A DNA stretch of 64,000 nucleotides from Scolanthus callimorphus (lineage: Eukaryota > Cnidaria > Anthozoa > Actiniaria > Edwardsiidae): positions 8,917,978 to 8,981,977 of the forward strand of contig CM066923.1 in the NCBI GenBank assembly GCA_033964015.1. Reading direction: 5' to 3'. The translations under genes and the position numbers were made by a program. Of this stretch, positions 25,801 through 40,800 are shown one piece after another (position 1 is the first letter of the stretch; every line of letters begins with the position of its first letter). The notes below the pieces were generated by a model. The model did not search any database. It had not been told where the DNA came from and worked only from the letters and a program-made list of their open reading frames with translations.

Positions 25801-28800
25801 CTTCGGCGTGCTATTGGCGTATGGTTGTGTTGACCTCGAGAGAAAAATAATTTTCTATAAAAAAAATCCTCAGTCAAGTGTACACACTAAATTACTAAGG
25901 TCTGTCTACGTTACCTCAGATGAATTGTTCATACGAAAGCTCAGCCTCGTCTTTTTCCTTGGGCTGATGGTGATATCCCCGGCTTCCTTCGCGAAAAAGG
26001 GCTTGAAAAACTGTGTAAATACGCTAGTCATGACGAAAAAACACCCCTAAAATTACAGTACTGTGTGCAGAACAGATTTCGGTGTCATCGCCCTTGCGAG
26101 ATGTTTGACTATTTTTTCCAGTTTCTAGCAAGCTCTTCGGAGTTGGTTATCAAAAAGCAGCGGAACCATTATGGAAATTTTTCCTCGCTTCCTCCCCGAC
26201 AGTGCTAGTACAAAACGACAGGGCACAAGCCCGGAAGACGTTAACGTTTGATGGAAAACCAGAGATATCGCCACAACGTTTGAAAAGAGAGAAATTATTG
26301 TCAAAGTCTGTAACCAGCGAGGATCAATTTCGCGTTTTGAGGCTCCATCGAGGGCGTATTATTCTCCGCAACAAAGGCGAAACCTTTTTGAGGCCTATTA
26401 ACTCGAGGATGACAATTGTGCCATTGCAAGTTATAGCACTGCCGAAAACTAATGAGATTATAATACCATGACTTAAACCGAACTCGGCAAAATTGGCTTG
26501 AATATCGTTTTAATTAAGAGATCTTGATCAAGCGTTGAAGAAAGATGCAGCAATACGGTCCTTCTTAATTTGTTGATAGCCAGGGGAAAATATCGAGGTT
26601 AAAGAGCAGATAAATGGAGTTTCTGTCTAATGGCATGGCAGGTTTATCACCACCAGTTTAATTGGGTAACATTTCGGAAGAAAACGGTTTATTTGACCTT
26701 GTGTTTGCCAATGAAGCTCAGTGAGGAGAGAAATACTGGACGCATGCGCGGCAAATATAGCAGATCATTTTTCAATGACGTTTGAAAGGACTATTTACAG
26801 TATTTTTGAACAGGACTTTTCCGGAATGTAATTCATACTTTTTTTGAATCAAGAAATTTGTCAGATATTATGTATAAGGGGATGATAAAGCGGTGCATCC
26901 GGTGCAAAATGACAAGGTATTGTGGCAGCCTCTGTTCTGAAATCAAACGGCTAGTTTCCTCTTGTTAGACGCTAAATGAGTTGGAGCAAGACGACTGTCT
27001 ATCTACAAAGACGTGACAAGCACCCGCGCTTCCTTGACAAACATATTACTTTTAATGTGGGCTACCTGTGGTTTTGGCGGGAAACAAACACCGCGTTCGC
27101 GTCACGTTAATACGGCTCGTCACAAAAGCAGGTGCAGAATATATTTGTGACTAATAATTCAAACGGTAGATATTTATGGGAACAAATTTTAATAACTGGA
27201 AACGTCCGATAAAAGCAAATTAAGATATGCAGCCGAAATTGAAACTGCCGAGACTAGGATTAATAGTAACCAATTCCAAAACAGCACCAAATTTCACTAG
27301 AGAAAATCCAATGAAAACAGAGGAAACTGTAGGATGATAAATCATGCTTTTGATTAAACGCTGAATAGACCTTTTCCGCTTAAGTGGGGGTCCTGTGGTT
27401 TGTTTCCCTAACTGACACTCATGCGAGACAATTTCTTTGTTTGGTCACATGAATATTAATGAGCTTGCTCGTGCGTTAAGGGAAAAACAAACGATTTCGT
27501 TCGCTTGAGTGCCAGTTGGGGAACAAACCACAGGACCCCCAATCAACCGAAAAAGGTCTCATTGCTGTATGATTTTCGCATACAAATCATCCATACGTAC
27601 AGCCGATTGCGTTTGAGCGTTTTACCCTAACAGTTCGCACGTTATGTTTGAACGTTTAAAAGTTGTGTTTCTAGGATGAAACGAGACGTTTCTATGGCGA
27701 ACCAAAGAGTTCTGTCCTCTCTGATTGGTCAGTGAAAAATACACATGGCGGTTGCCCTTGGAAACGTCCGACTTTTTGTCTCACAACTCAACTTTCAAAC
27801 GTTCAAACGTAACGTGCGAACTGTTTGGGTAAAACGCTCAAACGCAATCGGCTGTAGCATGCACCTGCTTACAACTTGACTTCTCTCTGAATTACACATG
27901 CACAACTGACAGCTCCTCTTCGCGACAGTCATACATGAGCAAATCGCGAGTACATCATAGTCTAGGCAAGTCATAAAGAGAATGCATGCGATGGATTTAA
28001 GCAACATCGTACTTGTCGAAATTCAACCTCAAGTACAAGAAAACTACCCTGCTAAAAGAGGCCTTTCCCTGGCACTTCGCTCTTTGGTTGTCGCGTTGTT
28101 TTCTTTTCGTTTAATGTTAAAAGATTGACAGAAAGAAAGCTCTGCTCGCATTGTAAAGAAACGTGAAATATCAAATGAATTTTTACAGATATTGAACACA
28201 GCAGGGAAGGGGAAATGGACAATCAATTATTGTAACGTTCAGTATCTGCGTGGGTTGTGACGACATAAATGACGTCACGAACAATATATCCGGGCATCGG
28301 CACCTGTTTGTCAAAAAACCGACCTTATTATATTTAGCAATAACAATTATCATTCTTTATTACTGCGGGTATCCTATAAGAATTCACGAATGCAGCACTT
28401 ACTTTCTTAGGACCATGCTGTAGAATAATTTAGTACTTCACGAAACAAGGTTTTATGGGGGAAACACGAAACACTAACAGTCTGCAAATGTTGTAAAATT
28501 GTACGTGTTGTTTATTTTCCTGTGCAAGAAAAAGTCACGAAAAACTATAATACGTCTTTCGCACACGCTTATTCGATGACAAGACATCTTAGGGGACAAC
28601 ATTTATTAACTGCAAATCGGGAAAATTGTTGAGAAAAAAACGTCTTGCTGAGAGCAATAGCGCTCCGAAATCCCATTCAGAAGGATCGCGCTCGATATAC
28701 GAGCCAGGGTAGGAGTACATACAAGCTCTGTTATAATGAGTGGAACTACCAGTTTACCAATTCTTTTGTATTGTTCTTTAGAGAGAGAACTGAGATAATG

Positions 28801-31800
28801 GGAGAAACGTGTATTTGCTTGTCTGAGGGTTTAATTAGTGTGACCAGAAACATATAACTTAGTTGAAACATGTAACGGCGAACCAAGCTTCGGATTATTC
28901 GTGGCAAGTTTATGGCCATATTTGGTCAATAATGAACTCTCGCCTGCTAACCCAAGCAGGTTTTCTCTTCATAATATCTCATTTTTTCGCTCAAATAAAG
29001 TAGAGCAACAGTGGTAAGTGATAATATGCTAACATTTAACACCTTGAAGTCTTGCAACAACATTATTTTCAAAATCTGTTCAATTGTTTATTCTGCGAAT
29101 ATTCCGCAGCTTGGCACTAAAGCAATGTATGTTTGTTACACGTTTCAACTCACTTATATGTTTCTGGTGTGACGTCATCTGTGTGCAGCGCTATCCTCCA
29201 TTGCCTAACTCGTTACCACAGCCATTTAATTTCACACAAAAAAATCCTAACTTTCTACTCTGAAGGGGAGCACCAATAGATATCTGTTTTGTAAAATACA
29301 ACTATAACTAAAAATAAATCACTCAGAAACTCATTAAGGTCTAGTACGAACGTGGATCCCAATTCTATTCGCCGAATAATTTAATCAGGTGTATTTCTGT
29401 TAATTGATATACAAAAATCAATAATGTCGAAGGACATTGAAGCAATAGTTCAACACAACATATCGTACACACGAAGGGGGGAACAAGTCCGATTTTAAGA
29501 AAGAAAGAAAGAATCGAAAGAAGCAACTATTATGTGCGACTCAAGTTCAAGTCTAGTTCGAGTTCCTAATGCAAATGAGCCCGAAACAATAGCCTTAACT
29601 AACTAAACAATAAGAAATTGCCATTTGGTGCGACTAAAATTAAGATCGACGTATGTACCAGGCCTAAGATATCAATATATATCTTCTCAACCAACCCCAC
29701 GGACAGCTAAAAATAATTCAGATACAGCTCGTTTCAGCGCTTGTTTGTTTGTGATTGTTTCAGTATGACTAGTTTACTTATTTGTCCCCGAGAAAAATAA
29801 ATATCGGTTACTGACCATGAAAAATGTTTTCAAATAAGAAAACTAAAAATGCATAGCAGTTTAGGTGGCGCATATTCTGCATGTTATATTATGGATATTT
29901 GCGGGGGCTTTCCTGTACAAATTGTCTCTAAAATGCTCCAAGGTATTCTTTCCTGTGCTTCCTAAATCCGATCAATGTTCAATATCCCGAATATTTAAAT
30001 TCGAAAAAGGCACCAATTGGATTGTTAATAGTTTATTTTTAGTTCTTTGTAAAAAAAAAGTGCCACTCAGATGCAAACGTTTGAGAGACGGAGAAAAAAT
30101 ATTGAATATTCTAGAAAATTATTGGAATACCTAAGAGGACCGTAGATGTTCCTGAAATCTTTCATTTATAACGACATAGCCATTGAAATTTCGAGATATT
30201 TAAATATTTTTTAATGATATGTCTGCCTTGAAGGAGCAGTAGAATCTATATCACCTTTAATGCACATTCACAAGTATTTAATTTCGAGAATCAATTTTCC
30301 TAGCTCTTCAAAAGACCCGAAATTCCATCTGGCATAAATTATTAAATTTGTCATTTTTCAGTACTGAATTCCCTAGGTCTTCGTTTTAAAGTACTTGAAA
30401 GTAGAGTCCTTGTGTGCAATTTAATTGGATATCTTTAGTGCTCTCTAAACTGCACCTCTACAAGAAATCGTAGGAAGCTAAAGATATTAACCCTAAGGAC
30501 ATTCCGAGAAAGTCTCCTTGGAATTTAAGGATATTACTTCAAGAAATTCAGAGGTTTCTTGAAAGATGATCCGAGATTAGTCAAGGATTTACCGGGATTC
30601 TTCTTGAAAGGGTCTAAAGTGTATTGTCTAGGAAATTCAAGGAATATAACTTACTTCGAAGAAAAATTCAGACAAAAACACTTCTTTCAGTACACCCTCC
30701 GGAAATTATCGATATTATTTTTCAGAATCTATTTCGGGCTTTTCGAGCAACCTTTTAAAGTTAAATAAATATATTAACCCTAAGGACATTCCGAGAAAGT
30801 CTCCTTGGAATTTAAGGAACTTACTTCAAGGAATCCAGAGGTTTCTTGAAAGATGATTCAAGATTAGTCAAGGATTTACCGGGATTCTTTTTGAAAGGGT
30901 TTAACGTGTATTGTCTGAGATATTCAATGACTATAACTTACTTCGAAGTAAAATTCAGACAAAAACACTTCTTTCAGTACACCCTCCGGAAATTATCGAT
31001 ATTAATTCTCAGAATCTACAATGACGGACAAAAGTGTTGAGACACTTGCACCCATTACTCTTCAATTCTACTAAAACCCGAAATGGTTTAGTCCCCCTCC
31101 CTTCCCCCCACCCATTCAATGTTGGTCATGTGTGGCAAAAGTTGTGCCGGGGTCCGGAGCTCAACATTGAAAAGGGGAGGGGGTGAAAACAGGATGGTTT
31201 ACCGGGGAGAGGTCTTTTGGACATAGCCGACCAATTTTATGTGTGTATCTCAACGACTTTTGTCCACCATTGTATGTCGGGGGCAATAAGAACGTTTTTC
31301 AGAATCTAAGGGTTTTCTCGGATTTTCGGTCAACCTTTTAAGTGAAGAAAAAAAGAAGAACTTTCTCAGAACAGGATCTTTCCTTGAATTTTCTCGGAAT
31401 CTGGTGGTTTCTTGTATTTTCGGGCAACCTTTTAAGTGAAGAAAAAAAGAAGAACTTTCTCAGAACAGGATCTTTCCTTGAATTTTCTCGGAATCTGGTG
31501 GTTTCTTGTATTTTCGGGCAACCTTTTAAGTGAAGAAAAAAAGAAGAACTTTCTCAGAACGGGATCTTTCCTTGAATTTTCTCGGAATCTGGAGGTTTCT
31601 GGTATTTTCGGGCAACCTTTTTAGGGAAGAAAAGAACAGGAACCTTCCACGGTATGCTATCACTCGCTTTCAAAAACAACTTTTGTTTCTTCTAGGATTT
31701 GCGGTTATTTTTCAAAAACCCTAAAGGAGCGTCTAGACGTTTCAGGGAAATCATAAAAGTCGATATACTACAAAGTTCACAGCAATTCGATGCTATAAAA

Positions 31801-34800
31801 ACACTGGTTTTCGACATGAGACAACGATCTGGCTGTCGCAAGTACACTTAGATTTCTGTCCAGCAGACAAACAAAGTACCTTTCTAATAATCTTGACAGA
31901 AAATACGGAAAAACAGAACGGATATCACACTCATCTCTTCTTTTGTGGAAGTTAAAAGCTATCCGTTGTCTATCTGAAGTCTATCTAAAGTCTCATCACT
32001 TTTATCTCAAAGTCAGAAGTCTTGAACAACGCCTAGGCTGTACTAGTGCATAAACTGTTTTGGTGCAAACCATCAAAACACGCCTTGCAAGGCCTTTATG
32101 ATAACACATTTAGCAAATATAAATTTCTGTGCAAACGAAAAATGTAAAGTGTTAATAGCAATGTCTTTTCTTTACCTAACAGGGATGAAAATTGGAGGAA
32201 ATTAACTGCACGGCTAAATTGCGATAAAAAGAAGCGGAAATTAAATTGAACGTTTTGACTGGAATAGAGACAGTAATATAAATATTTGCAGAATCCAGGT
32301 AGTTCGTCTTTGGAAATTACTCTATTAGACAGGTCGTCAGATGGAAAGAGTCGTTTAGTTCCGTCAAAATTGATTTAACAGAAGAAAAATATACAGATCT
32401 GTTTTGCACACGAAAATAAAATAAACTCAATGTAATCCGTATAAGAATTTTCATAACACGACAAAACTGTGAAAACGTTATTATACAGTAACTAAGGGGC
32501 ACAGTTGGGTTTTATTTCTGCTTCTTTTTGTTGTTGTATTGTGTTCTTACAGCTAAAACCGTTATTTCGCGCCGTTTGATTTTGTGTTTTCTGCTCTGCC
32601 AGTCATACCATCTAAGACAATCACGTCCTTGCCTTGGTTTGCCAAGGGCAGTCAACTGGGTTTTCGTCGCAACAAAAAGCCAGTCGACTGCACTAGGCGA
32701 AACAAGGCAAGGACCTGATTGGCTTAAATTGTTGGAATGACGGAACAGAAAAACTCAAAATCCCAAACAACGGCTTTTGGTAAGAATAATCGTTCTAAGA
32801 ATTCTGATATTGGCACATTTGCATACAATAAAACCATTAAAAACTTAATAGTTGAGCTAAACGAGCTATTAATATGACGACTGGTCATTTATGCTATATG
32901 TTATGTTGGCATGGGTTACAAAAGAACTTTTAATGCTTTCATTATTTGGGGACGTTTTGGTGCCTTCCTTCTGTTTAAGGGTCGGCGACATCGGAAAAGA
33001 AAAAAATAAACTTCCCTCGCGCGGATATCGGGTAGAAAACATAATTAAGGAAAAACGACAGAAAGACTAGTTATGAAAAAAAAATAATAGGAATATAAAC
33101 AAACAAACGCTAGAAAAATTAAAAGGAAATTAAATAATTTTCTAGTATCTGAGCAAATACTTAACTTGATCTGAATCATGGAGTCATTTCCAATAATCAT
33201 ATGTTTAGCCGAGGTCTAAAGGGATTTCATTTGATAAAGGAAACAAACCATTTTCATTATATAAAAAATTGTGCTAAACGATTTTAATAATTTAATCGTC
33301 CCGTCACCTAATACAGTTGTTGTTGTCTATCTTAATGGGAAGAAGTTTTAAGACAGAAAGACGGTTTTTCTGTGCTCTGTTTTACGTGTTGTTGCAGAAA
33401 AGCTCACATCAATTATAATAAATGAACAATGTTTTGAGACTGAGTAAAAACAAGGAAATGGCCCAGGGGATTAAAGGTTTTGACGGATATTCCGGCCACA
33501 TAAAGGTAAAAGTTTTGATTTCAGTCAAAGAAATTAAATTCCAGGTGGTTGAATAGAGAAAAGGTAAAATGTTCTATGTAGTAAACGACATTTTGTTGTA
33601 GTAAAGTTTAAATGTTACGTAATTGTTTCCATGTCTTCCTTCGGGTAAAAGCGACATACGTGCTCAAAGTCAAAAACTATACTTGAAGCAAGCACGAATT
33701 GCGACAATTAACAATTTCAGAAAACAGTTCCTGTACAAAAAAACATCATCGTTTACTTAAATTCTTCATGTTTCTCTGCACAAAGACTAAGTAAAATGAT
33801 TAAAAGACAAAATTATACTTGAAAAAATGTACTTGAAAAAAAAAAAAAACGAGCAGCAAAAAACTAGTTTTCAAAATGAGTTCACTCACACAGCCGTAAG
33901 CAACCACTTTCCGGTAACAATTTACATTGAAATGATTATTCACCAAGGGAAATTGGAATTCTAAACATTACCTTAATAACATAATGTTAAGGAAATATTA
34001 CTTTTAAGCTATGGTTTTGCGGCAAGATATAATTGAAACCGCATCTCGGAAATCCTTTGAGTCAAGAACCGTTAGCCATTATTTGTTACAAGTAAAGTCG
34101 TGACGTTTAGTGGTCAAAAAAAGGAAACAATGTAAAATAACAAAAGAATTTAAAACTATAACAGATAAATCGTACTTATTCATCGATTCTACACATACCT
34201 CGATAATTTTCTGGGTCTTGCTCCATTTGTCTTCCCATATTCCTGTCAGCCGTTTCATGAGAGTTTCGTTTTCCTGAAGTTTGCGCTCCGCTTTCTCTTT
34301 TTCGTTGATCGATTCCCCACGTCCCTCCTGCCAAGAAAATACATTAAAAGTTCAAAACACGATACCTCTAAGCCTACCCCCTAATATTACAACCTATAGA
34401 AATAGAACATAGAGCACTAGGGCAAAAAATACATAACCACAATTCCATGTAGGAAATATCCAATTATAAAAACACAGTTCGAGCGTGTTCTTTGATCTTA
34501 AAATTAAGGACATATAGTTACCGGTGATTTCCATGCAGAAAACCCTTCCACAATTGCTCGCACGAGTCGCATTTTAGTTATAATAACTACCGATATCTAA
34601 GATAATCGCTAGTAGACTTCTAAACTTCACTCATTTGTTCGGCACTTTGTGTTATCTGGAGTAGCGGTATAGTCGAGTAATAAAATGGCCTTATTTTCCC
34701 ATGATGCGTGGTTGACGGGAAGTTTTATTTGATGTTCAGATAAGTAGATCTGCAAAAGCCTCTTTAATATTGACTAACACGTCACACACAAAGACAATAT

Positions 34801-37800
34801 TTTGGGGTCGAACAACAAATATTTCCTTGGTCGCCAGAAAGGCCCGCTCCACTTTTGTATCGTATAGGAGGGATAATTAAGAAACTCACAAACAACCGAA
34901 ATAAACAAGAAAAAACTTACTTGGTTCTTCAAAATAAAGATTACCGGGTCGAAACAAGAAAATCTCATAACATTAAGATTGAAGATACGATTAAATTTTA
35001 AGTCGTTCTCTCACTTAGAGAAAATTTCCGACTCAGATACTAAGTTCCCTTACAGTATAATGAATAAACATTTTCTACGGCAAGAAAACCAAATTTAATC
35101 ATCTTTATAAATATGAAAATGTTACTATAAACAATTGAAAGACGAGGGTACCAGAGTGTCCAAGCTGCTCTCCTTTGCAAAACTCCTTTGCAAAACGCTA
35201 TCGCGGCGTCTTGGCTTAGCATGTCAGTAAACGAGTGAAGCTTCGAGCCTCTGGTAACCAGAGGTACCATTCAGGATATTGTCACTGGAGTTTTAAAAGC
35301 TCAAAAACATGGATGAATGACAAATCATTACAGGATCAAATTGTTACCTGCGATTGTAATAATTCCTTGTTTGCCGTACGACTTGCCAAGTCATGTATTA
35401 TCTTAATATCTTGGACGTGTACCGCATGAGAATTTTGCCTTAGCGAGTTTCCTCGCCGCAAGCGGTGGAAAAAATCCATAATAAAGTATTCTTGTTTCGC
35501 CAACCAAATCGAAAACAATCCTGTTTCAGCTGCCCAACAAAATAAAGCAGCTGGTCCTTCGTATATGCAGTGTTACTGTCAATCTATGCTATAATCGGGT
35601 AGTGTTTTTGAGAGCAGTTGCAATCAAAGTTGAAGTGAAAAAAATAGCGAGCGACCATTTGTCTCGAAGCAATCGCTGAATGAACAACGAAACGCAGCTT
35701 GACGATAGAATTGCAGATGGCAACAGTTGAATGGATTCTTGAAAAAAAAGAATTGAACCGGTTGTGTTTTATAATTGCTGAACTCTAACTTGGCGGATGT
35801 ACTAGCGAATAGAAATATATCTGCGAAAAGCCGGTGTGGTGGAAAGCAAACAAGTGATCAAATTCGACGAATGAAATAATAGAAAAAGTAAATATCTGAA
35901 AACTGAAACGGTCAGCGGTAAAACACCAGGAAAATTAGTTGCTTTCTCAAAACTATCATAAAAAATGTTTCTATTCCGACCATAATCTCCCTTCTGTCCA
36001 TTAGTCCTTAAGTTGTGTAGTCTAAAACAATATTTTTCGGAAAAAAAGAAACGATTATAAATTAGTTCAAGACAAAGCCGAGAAATAAACACAAGAATCG
36101 CACTAGATTACGACGATTTGTATAGAATAAAGGTTTATTAAAAGCAAGGATGTGGTGAGCGTTGTCACTGCTTTTCGCTGCTAAAGACAGATGCACAAAA
36201 ACGGCTTGCGTTGTGCAATTCCACGTGGGTTGCTTGTTTTAGAGCAGGCTGGGACGCCTGTGTCAATAAACCCGTAGGGGACTGGGTACCTACCTTCAAC
36301 ATTGATTTCAAATCGTGGATTTCGACTTTGAGCTCCTTGATAAGCCTGACGTGACCGTCCTGCCCGAAAAGAAAATTTAAGAATTAAAACAGAGCAGATT
36401 TCAGATGACTACCGAATATAGAATCACTAGCCAATCAGGAGTGGAAGCCATTCAAAACACAACCAATCAGGAGGCGTAGTAAGTCAGACTTGCGTTTAGT
36501 CATGACGCAAGCAATTGCGCGTTTTAATTTAGTCGCATTTTGATTGGCTGAAAAACTTTGCTCTCAACCAATAGAAACACTGACAAAACGCTCTACGGTC
36601 ATCTGAAATCCTCTCTATAACCGCAGAGAACATTCTGATTCTTCAAGACTCCATTACTGAGGCCGGAGCCAAACCCGTTTAACATCATTCTCGTACCCAG
36701 AGCTCCCCAGCTCGTCTGCTCGCAGGGGAGGCTCTGGGGACATCCATTTGAGGGCCGTCGCTGATTGGTTGATTTTGACATTGGAGCATGCGCTGAAAAG
36801 TCTTTCTCTCAGCGGCTCTGTATTAAATCTCGCGCAAGCGTCGGGTGGCTGTCACCAGAGCCTCCCCCGCGAGGTTACGAGCTGGGGAGCTCTTTCAACA
36901 TTTCTTGAATTGCCTATGCTGAATGATGTAGAATGAGGGTGCCAAGCCAATTCAACTCGTCTTCTCGCGGGGCAGGCTCTGGGGACATCCATTTGAGGGC
37001 CTTCGCTGATCGGGGGCATGCGCAGAAAGTTGTTTCTCTCAACGCTCTGTATCAAATCTCGCGCAAGCGTCAATGGCTGTCACCAGAGCCTCCCCGCGAG
37101 GTGACGAGCCGGGGAGCTCTGGGTTTGAGAATGGAGAAAAGTCGTCTTGCTACTATGCGCCTTGTCATGGGTCTCGAGTTTCCAGTCACGCTAAGCGCGC
37201 CACGGCCGGGGAACTCACCGCCAAAATAAAGGGATTGCTGACATAGCATTCCCACAGCACTGGGTGCAAATTATTTTTGACAGCTCAAAAAACCCTTACA
37301 TTGCTGGTGAGTCCCCCGTAGTGCGCTGAACGTGGCTGGACACTCAAACAAACCCATAAGCGCCCAAACCGCATTGCAGGCACACAAGAATAAAACGCAG
37401 TTGAAAATTCGATGTAAATTTTCAGTTTGAACTTGTGAAATGCGAAGAACAATAGGAACCCCTTTGGGACCTACAGTATCAGCCAATCACAGCTGTTGAA
37501 TAACAATAGACCAATTGAAAACAAAGCGCAAAGGTTTATTTTATGAAAGCGAGTCTACAGTTCCCCGTCCTACCTCGTTTATCGCCGGGTAGTTTATAAC
37601 TTTCTTGACTTGGTTGGCGTATCGTAGCGTGCTTAGAGTCTCGTGCAAGCAAGTGTCGGCGGGAGACACGGCGGCTAACATGATGGTACGACAGTTCCCG
37701 CCAAAACAGTCCTTTAAAATCCACGTCAAAGCCTAAGAAACGAAAACAAACATAGTACTCTGTAACCTGAATAAACATTCGACCTGTAACTGCGGTATTT

Positions 37801-40800
37801 ACACTGAGCACTCTGCTGTTTTCGGAGTCTCTCTTGGCCGCCATTTTCTTGGCCCAGAAATTCCCGCATCCATCGGTAAGATAGCACTTACAGCTAGCCT
37901 GAGTATCAGGCGGAATTTTATTTTCTGTGAGGGGAGGGTCCTGATACTCAGGCTAGCTTACAGCTAAAATCGCTGCATCGCGACCCCAGTCAAATCTTAT
38001 GAGCCAATCAGATTCGCCTATTGCAGTCGCCTGGCTTTCTATCGCGACGTTGTCTGGTATTAGTTTAGAGGGAAGCCATTTGACTGCACCACGCGAAAGA
38101 GTTTCATTGGCTCAGATAGAACAGCAATGTCAAAAATCCAAACAAAGTTTCATGTTTTTGAAAATGTGGGTTGCGATGCAACTGTTTTGCCTGTAAGAGC
38201 AGTTACGTTCACGAGGAATGTCAGAAAACTACAAGTCTTGGGGATTTTCCTACATCATCAATTTTTATTTTTGTCTCAAATGGCTGGAAAACTTCCCTAA
38301 ATGGGCCTTAAATAAACTGACTCGACACAAAATATTTGCGTTTCTCTAGATACCTCGACAGGAAGCCTGAATAGCAAGCGTTAAAGAGAGACAACCTAGG
38401 AAACAACGACGAGCAAGTTTTTGATCGACCGATCGATTTGGTTTCTCCGTGAAGTTTGGTTGTGTAGTGGGACGCTTGCTGCACAGGGTGGATACCCAAA
38501 GAGAATGCATACTGGCCCAAATAACTCACCGATTCTTGGTAAGGAGGCGTGAAATCGCTTTGTGGAGAGGAGGACTTGCTGGCGAGTGAGGATATAACTC
38601 GATCCAAGGTCAGCAGTGACTGATCTGGCGTGACATTAGAGGGTAACGCGGCTTCACTGTCGCTTGTGTGACCATTTACACAGCACTACAATTATAAACA
38701 AACAGGCAATACATTTGAAGACCTAGACTCGACTCAGACCCAGTCGTTACTCAAGTGTTTCTTCTAGTGCGTCTTTGCGTGACTGGAATATGTCACGCAA
38801 AATTAAGGTCGAATAAAATTTCATCCTACCGTGATGCATCGCGCGCCTTGAAGAGAGCAACAAGGTGACTGGCCATGGGCGTAGCCGGGGGCATAGGGGC
38901 CGAGGTCCCCCTTTCTCGGGAGATTTTCCCATACATTTATTTCGTCCCATGTTTTCACTATCCGCCCCCCCCCCCCCCCCCAACCAAAATCCTGGCTACG
39001 CCCCTGCTGGCTAGGAGTGTGTTATGAATATGATATGAATATGGTATGAATATGAAAAGGCACGGAACACGGTACGGTCACGGACATTCAGCCAATCACA
39101 TCGCGGGAAATGACTGATCAACCAATCAAAATGCTTAGACACAGCACGGCACACTGCGGTTTCTGCTCTATTTTTCAGACCCCGTCCACACTACACCGTT
39201 TTCAAACGAAAACGGATACTTTTTGCTCCGGATACGGCTATCGTCCACACTACAACGCCGAAAATGCTCACCGAAAACGGCGAAAACGATAAGTGTGGAC
39301 GCAAATCCTTTTGAAAACGGAGCAAAAAGTACCCGTTTTCGTTTGAAAACGATGTAGTGTGGACGGGGCCTCAGTCTAGTAACACAACGAGCCAGAGAAA
39401 GAATCCATTTCCATCGGCTGATTTCACAGGGAATTTCTGCAGAAACACATCCATGGGAAAGCTGAATTACCCATGGTAGAAGAATTTTAAGTGTTCGGAT
39501 TTCCTATAGCTATCCATGTGAATTCCAAACACTTCCCATGTGTTTGCCTTGGGAAATTCAGCTTTTCCCATGGATGGGTTTCTGTAGAAATTCCCTGTGA
39601 TTAGGGAATGTGGAGCACTATTTCCAACTGAATTTGGTAAATCAATAATAGAACTTTTCTAGATGGTTATTCCGATGTTTGTAAATGTAATTCTGTTTCT
39701 AAAATCGAATTATGAACAATAACAAAGCCGAACGGGTGACTGTAGCTCTTTGTCCGTTCTCAACAATTTCTGTTTATAGTAAATACGCTAGCGTCAGCAA
39801 TTAGCCGGATCGTGACAAGAGTCAGATATAAGCATGAAATTTGGTACACAGATTTCTTTATGAATACCTATCCATATTAGAAAGGGTGCCCCCAAAAGGG
39901 ACTAAAACATGTTTTATTTTGATCGGAAATTACAAATTGGGCTACATGTGAATATTTTTATTAAATTACAGGCACTTGCTAAAAGAGATCTCTAATGCAG
40001 AAACAGCGCGACGCTGTTCATGAAACGATGGTATCTATCTACTTCAAACGCTTATAGAGACTATTGATAGATTTTTCTTCTTCCATGGTGAAGTCATTAC
40101 TTCTTGTCTATGATATGTATCTCACTTAGGAAATAGACAAAATCGGCTAACGGTGTTTACGCCTTGTTGCCACCCAATTCAGATCATGTGATGATTCCTT
40201 TGGGTGGATACTTTTGTTAGTCCTGCATTGTTACTACCCAGGAATCATCACATGAACTGAATTGGGTGGCAACAAGATGTAAACACTGTTAGCCGATTTT
40301 GTCTACTGCTATATTTTATCATCCAAAGCTGAAGCAATATCCATCCCGTGACGTCATAATCCTGCTAATTTGCATAATTTTAAAACCTTAGCAATTTCTC
40401 CAGTTCAATGTAACCAAAAATGATATCATAAAGGGAAAACGTCTTTTTCTTTTATCGAGAACGTTTCGGTACGACCAAAATAGAATAGTTAACATTTTGC
40501 TTTTGAATACTTATCATCTAAATCTTGTAATATCTTGAAATTGAGTGTGAAGTTTTCTAAATAAACATTGCACATATTTTGTTGTTTGTCTGTCAAGATG
40601 TCTATTACATCACCAAAAGTGAGCTAAAATCTTGACACCGCGCCTTTAACTAAGCAGTGAAATACAACAACAATTGGTAGTTCTATTTTTAGCGTTTTCG
40701 AAAACCTCCGCTTTCGATGCGTTGCAGTGTGAACGGGAGGCCTAACTAGATAAAAACTTCTCCTATTTCGAAGCTCCGGTTTAGTATGGATGGCACTTGA

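Larger units (their letters stand above)
23047..34198 (-). other. Intron 11 (11.2 kb)
   Basis: Holds the GACA satellite (23100-24045), palindromes at 27368-27558 and 27599-27855, MITE A copy 2, a 287-bp tandem duplication, a Tc1-like MITE, a 94-bp tandem repeat and family L copy 3. About 24250-27350 and 32800-34190 are AT-rich with no feature I can support. Confidence 0.65.
36360..37573 (-). other. Intron 9
   Basis: 1.2 kb with a family M palindrome (36396-36612) and two tandem copies of family K (36685-36897 and about 36945-37133). No gene. Confidence 0.7.

Noticed and set aside
31342..31724. Three overlapping plus-strand frames with the same lysine-rich peptide
   Set aside because: The 94-bp tandem repeat shifts frame with each copy and creates the same peptide repeatedly.
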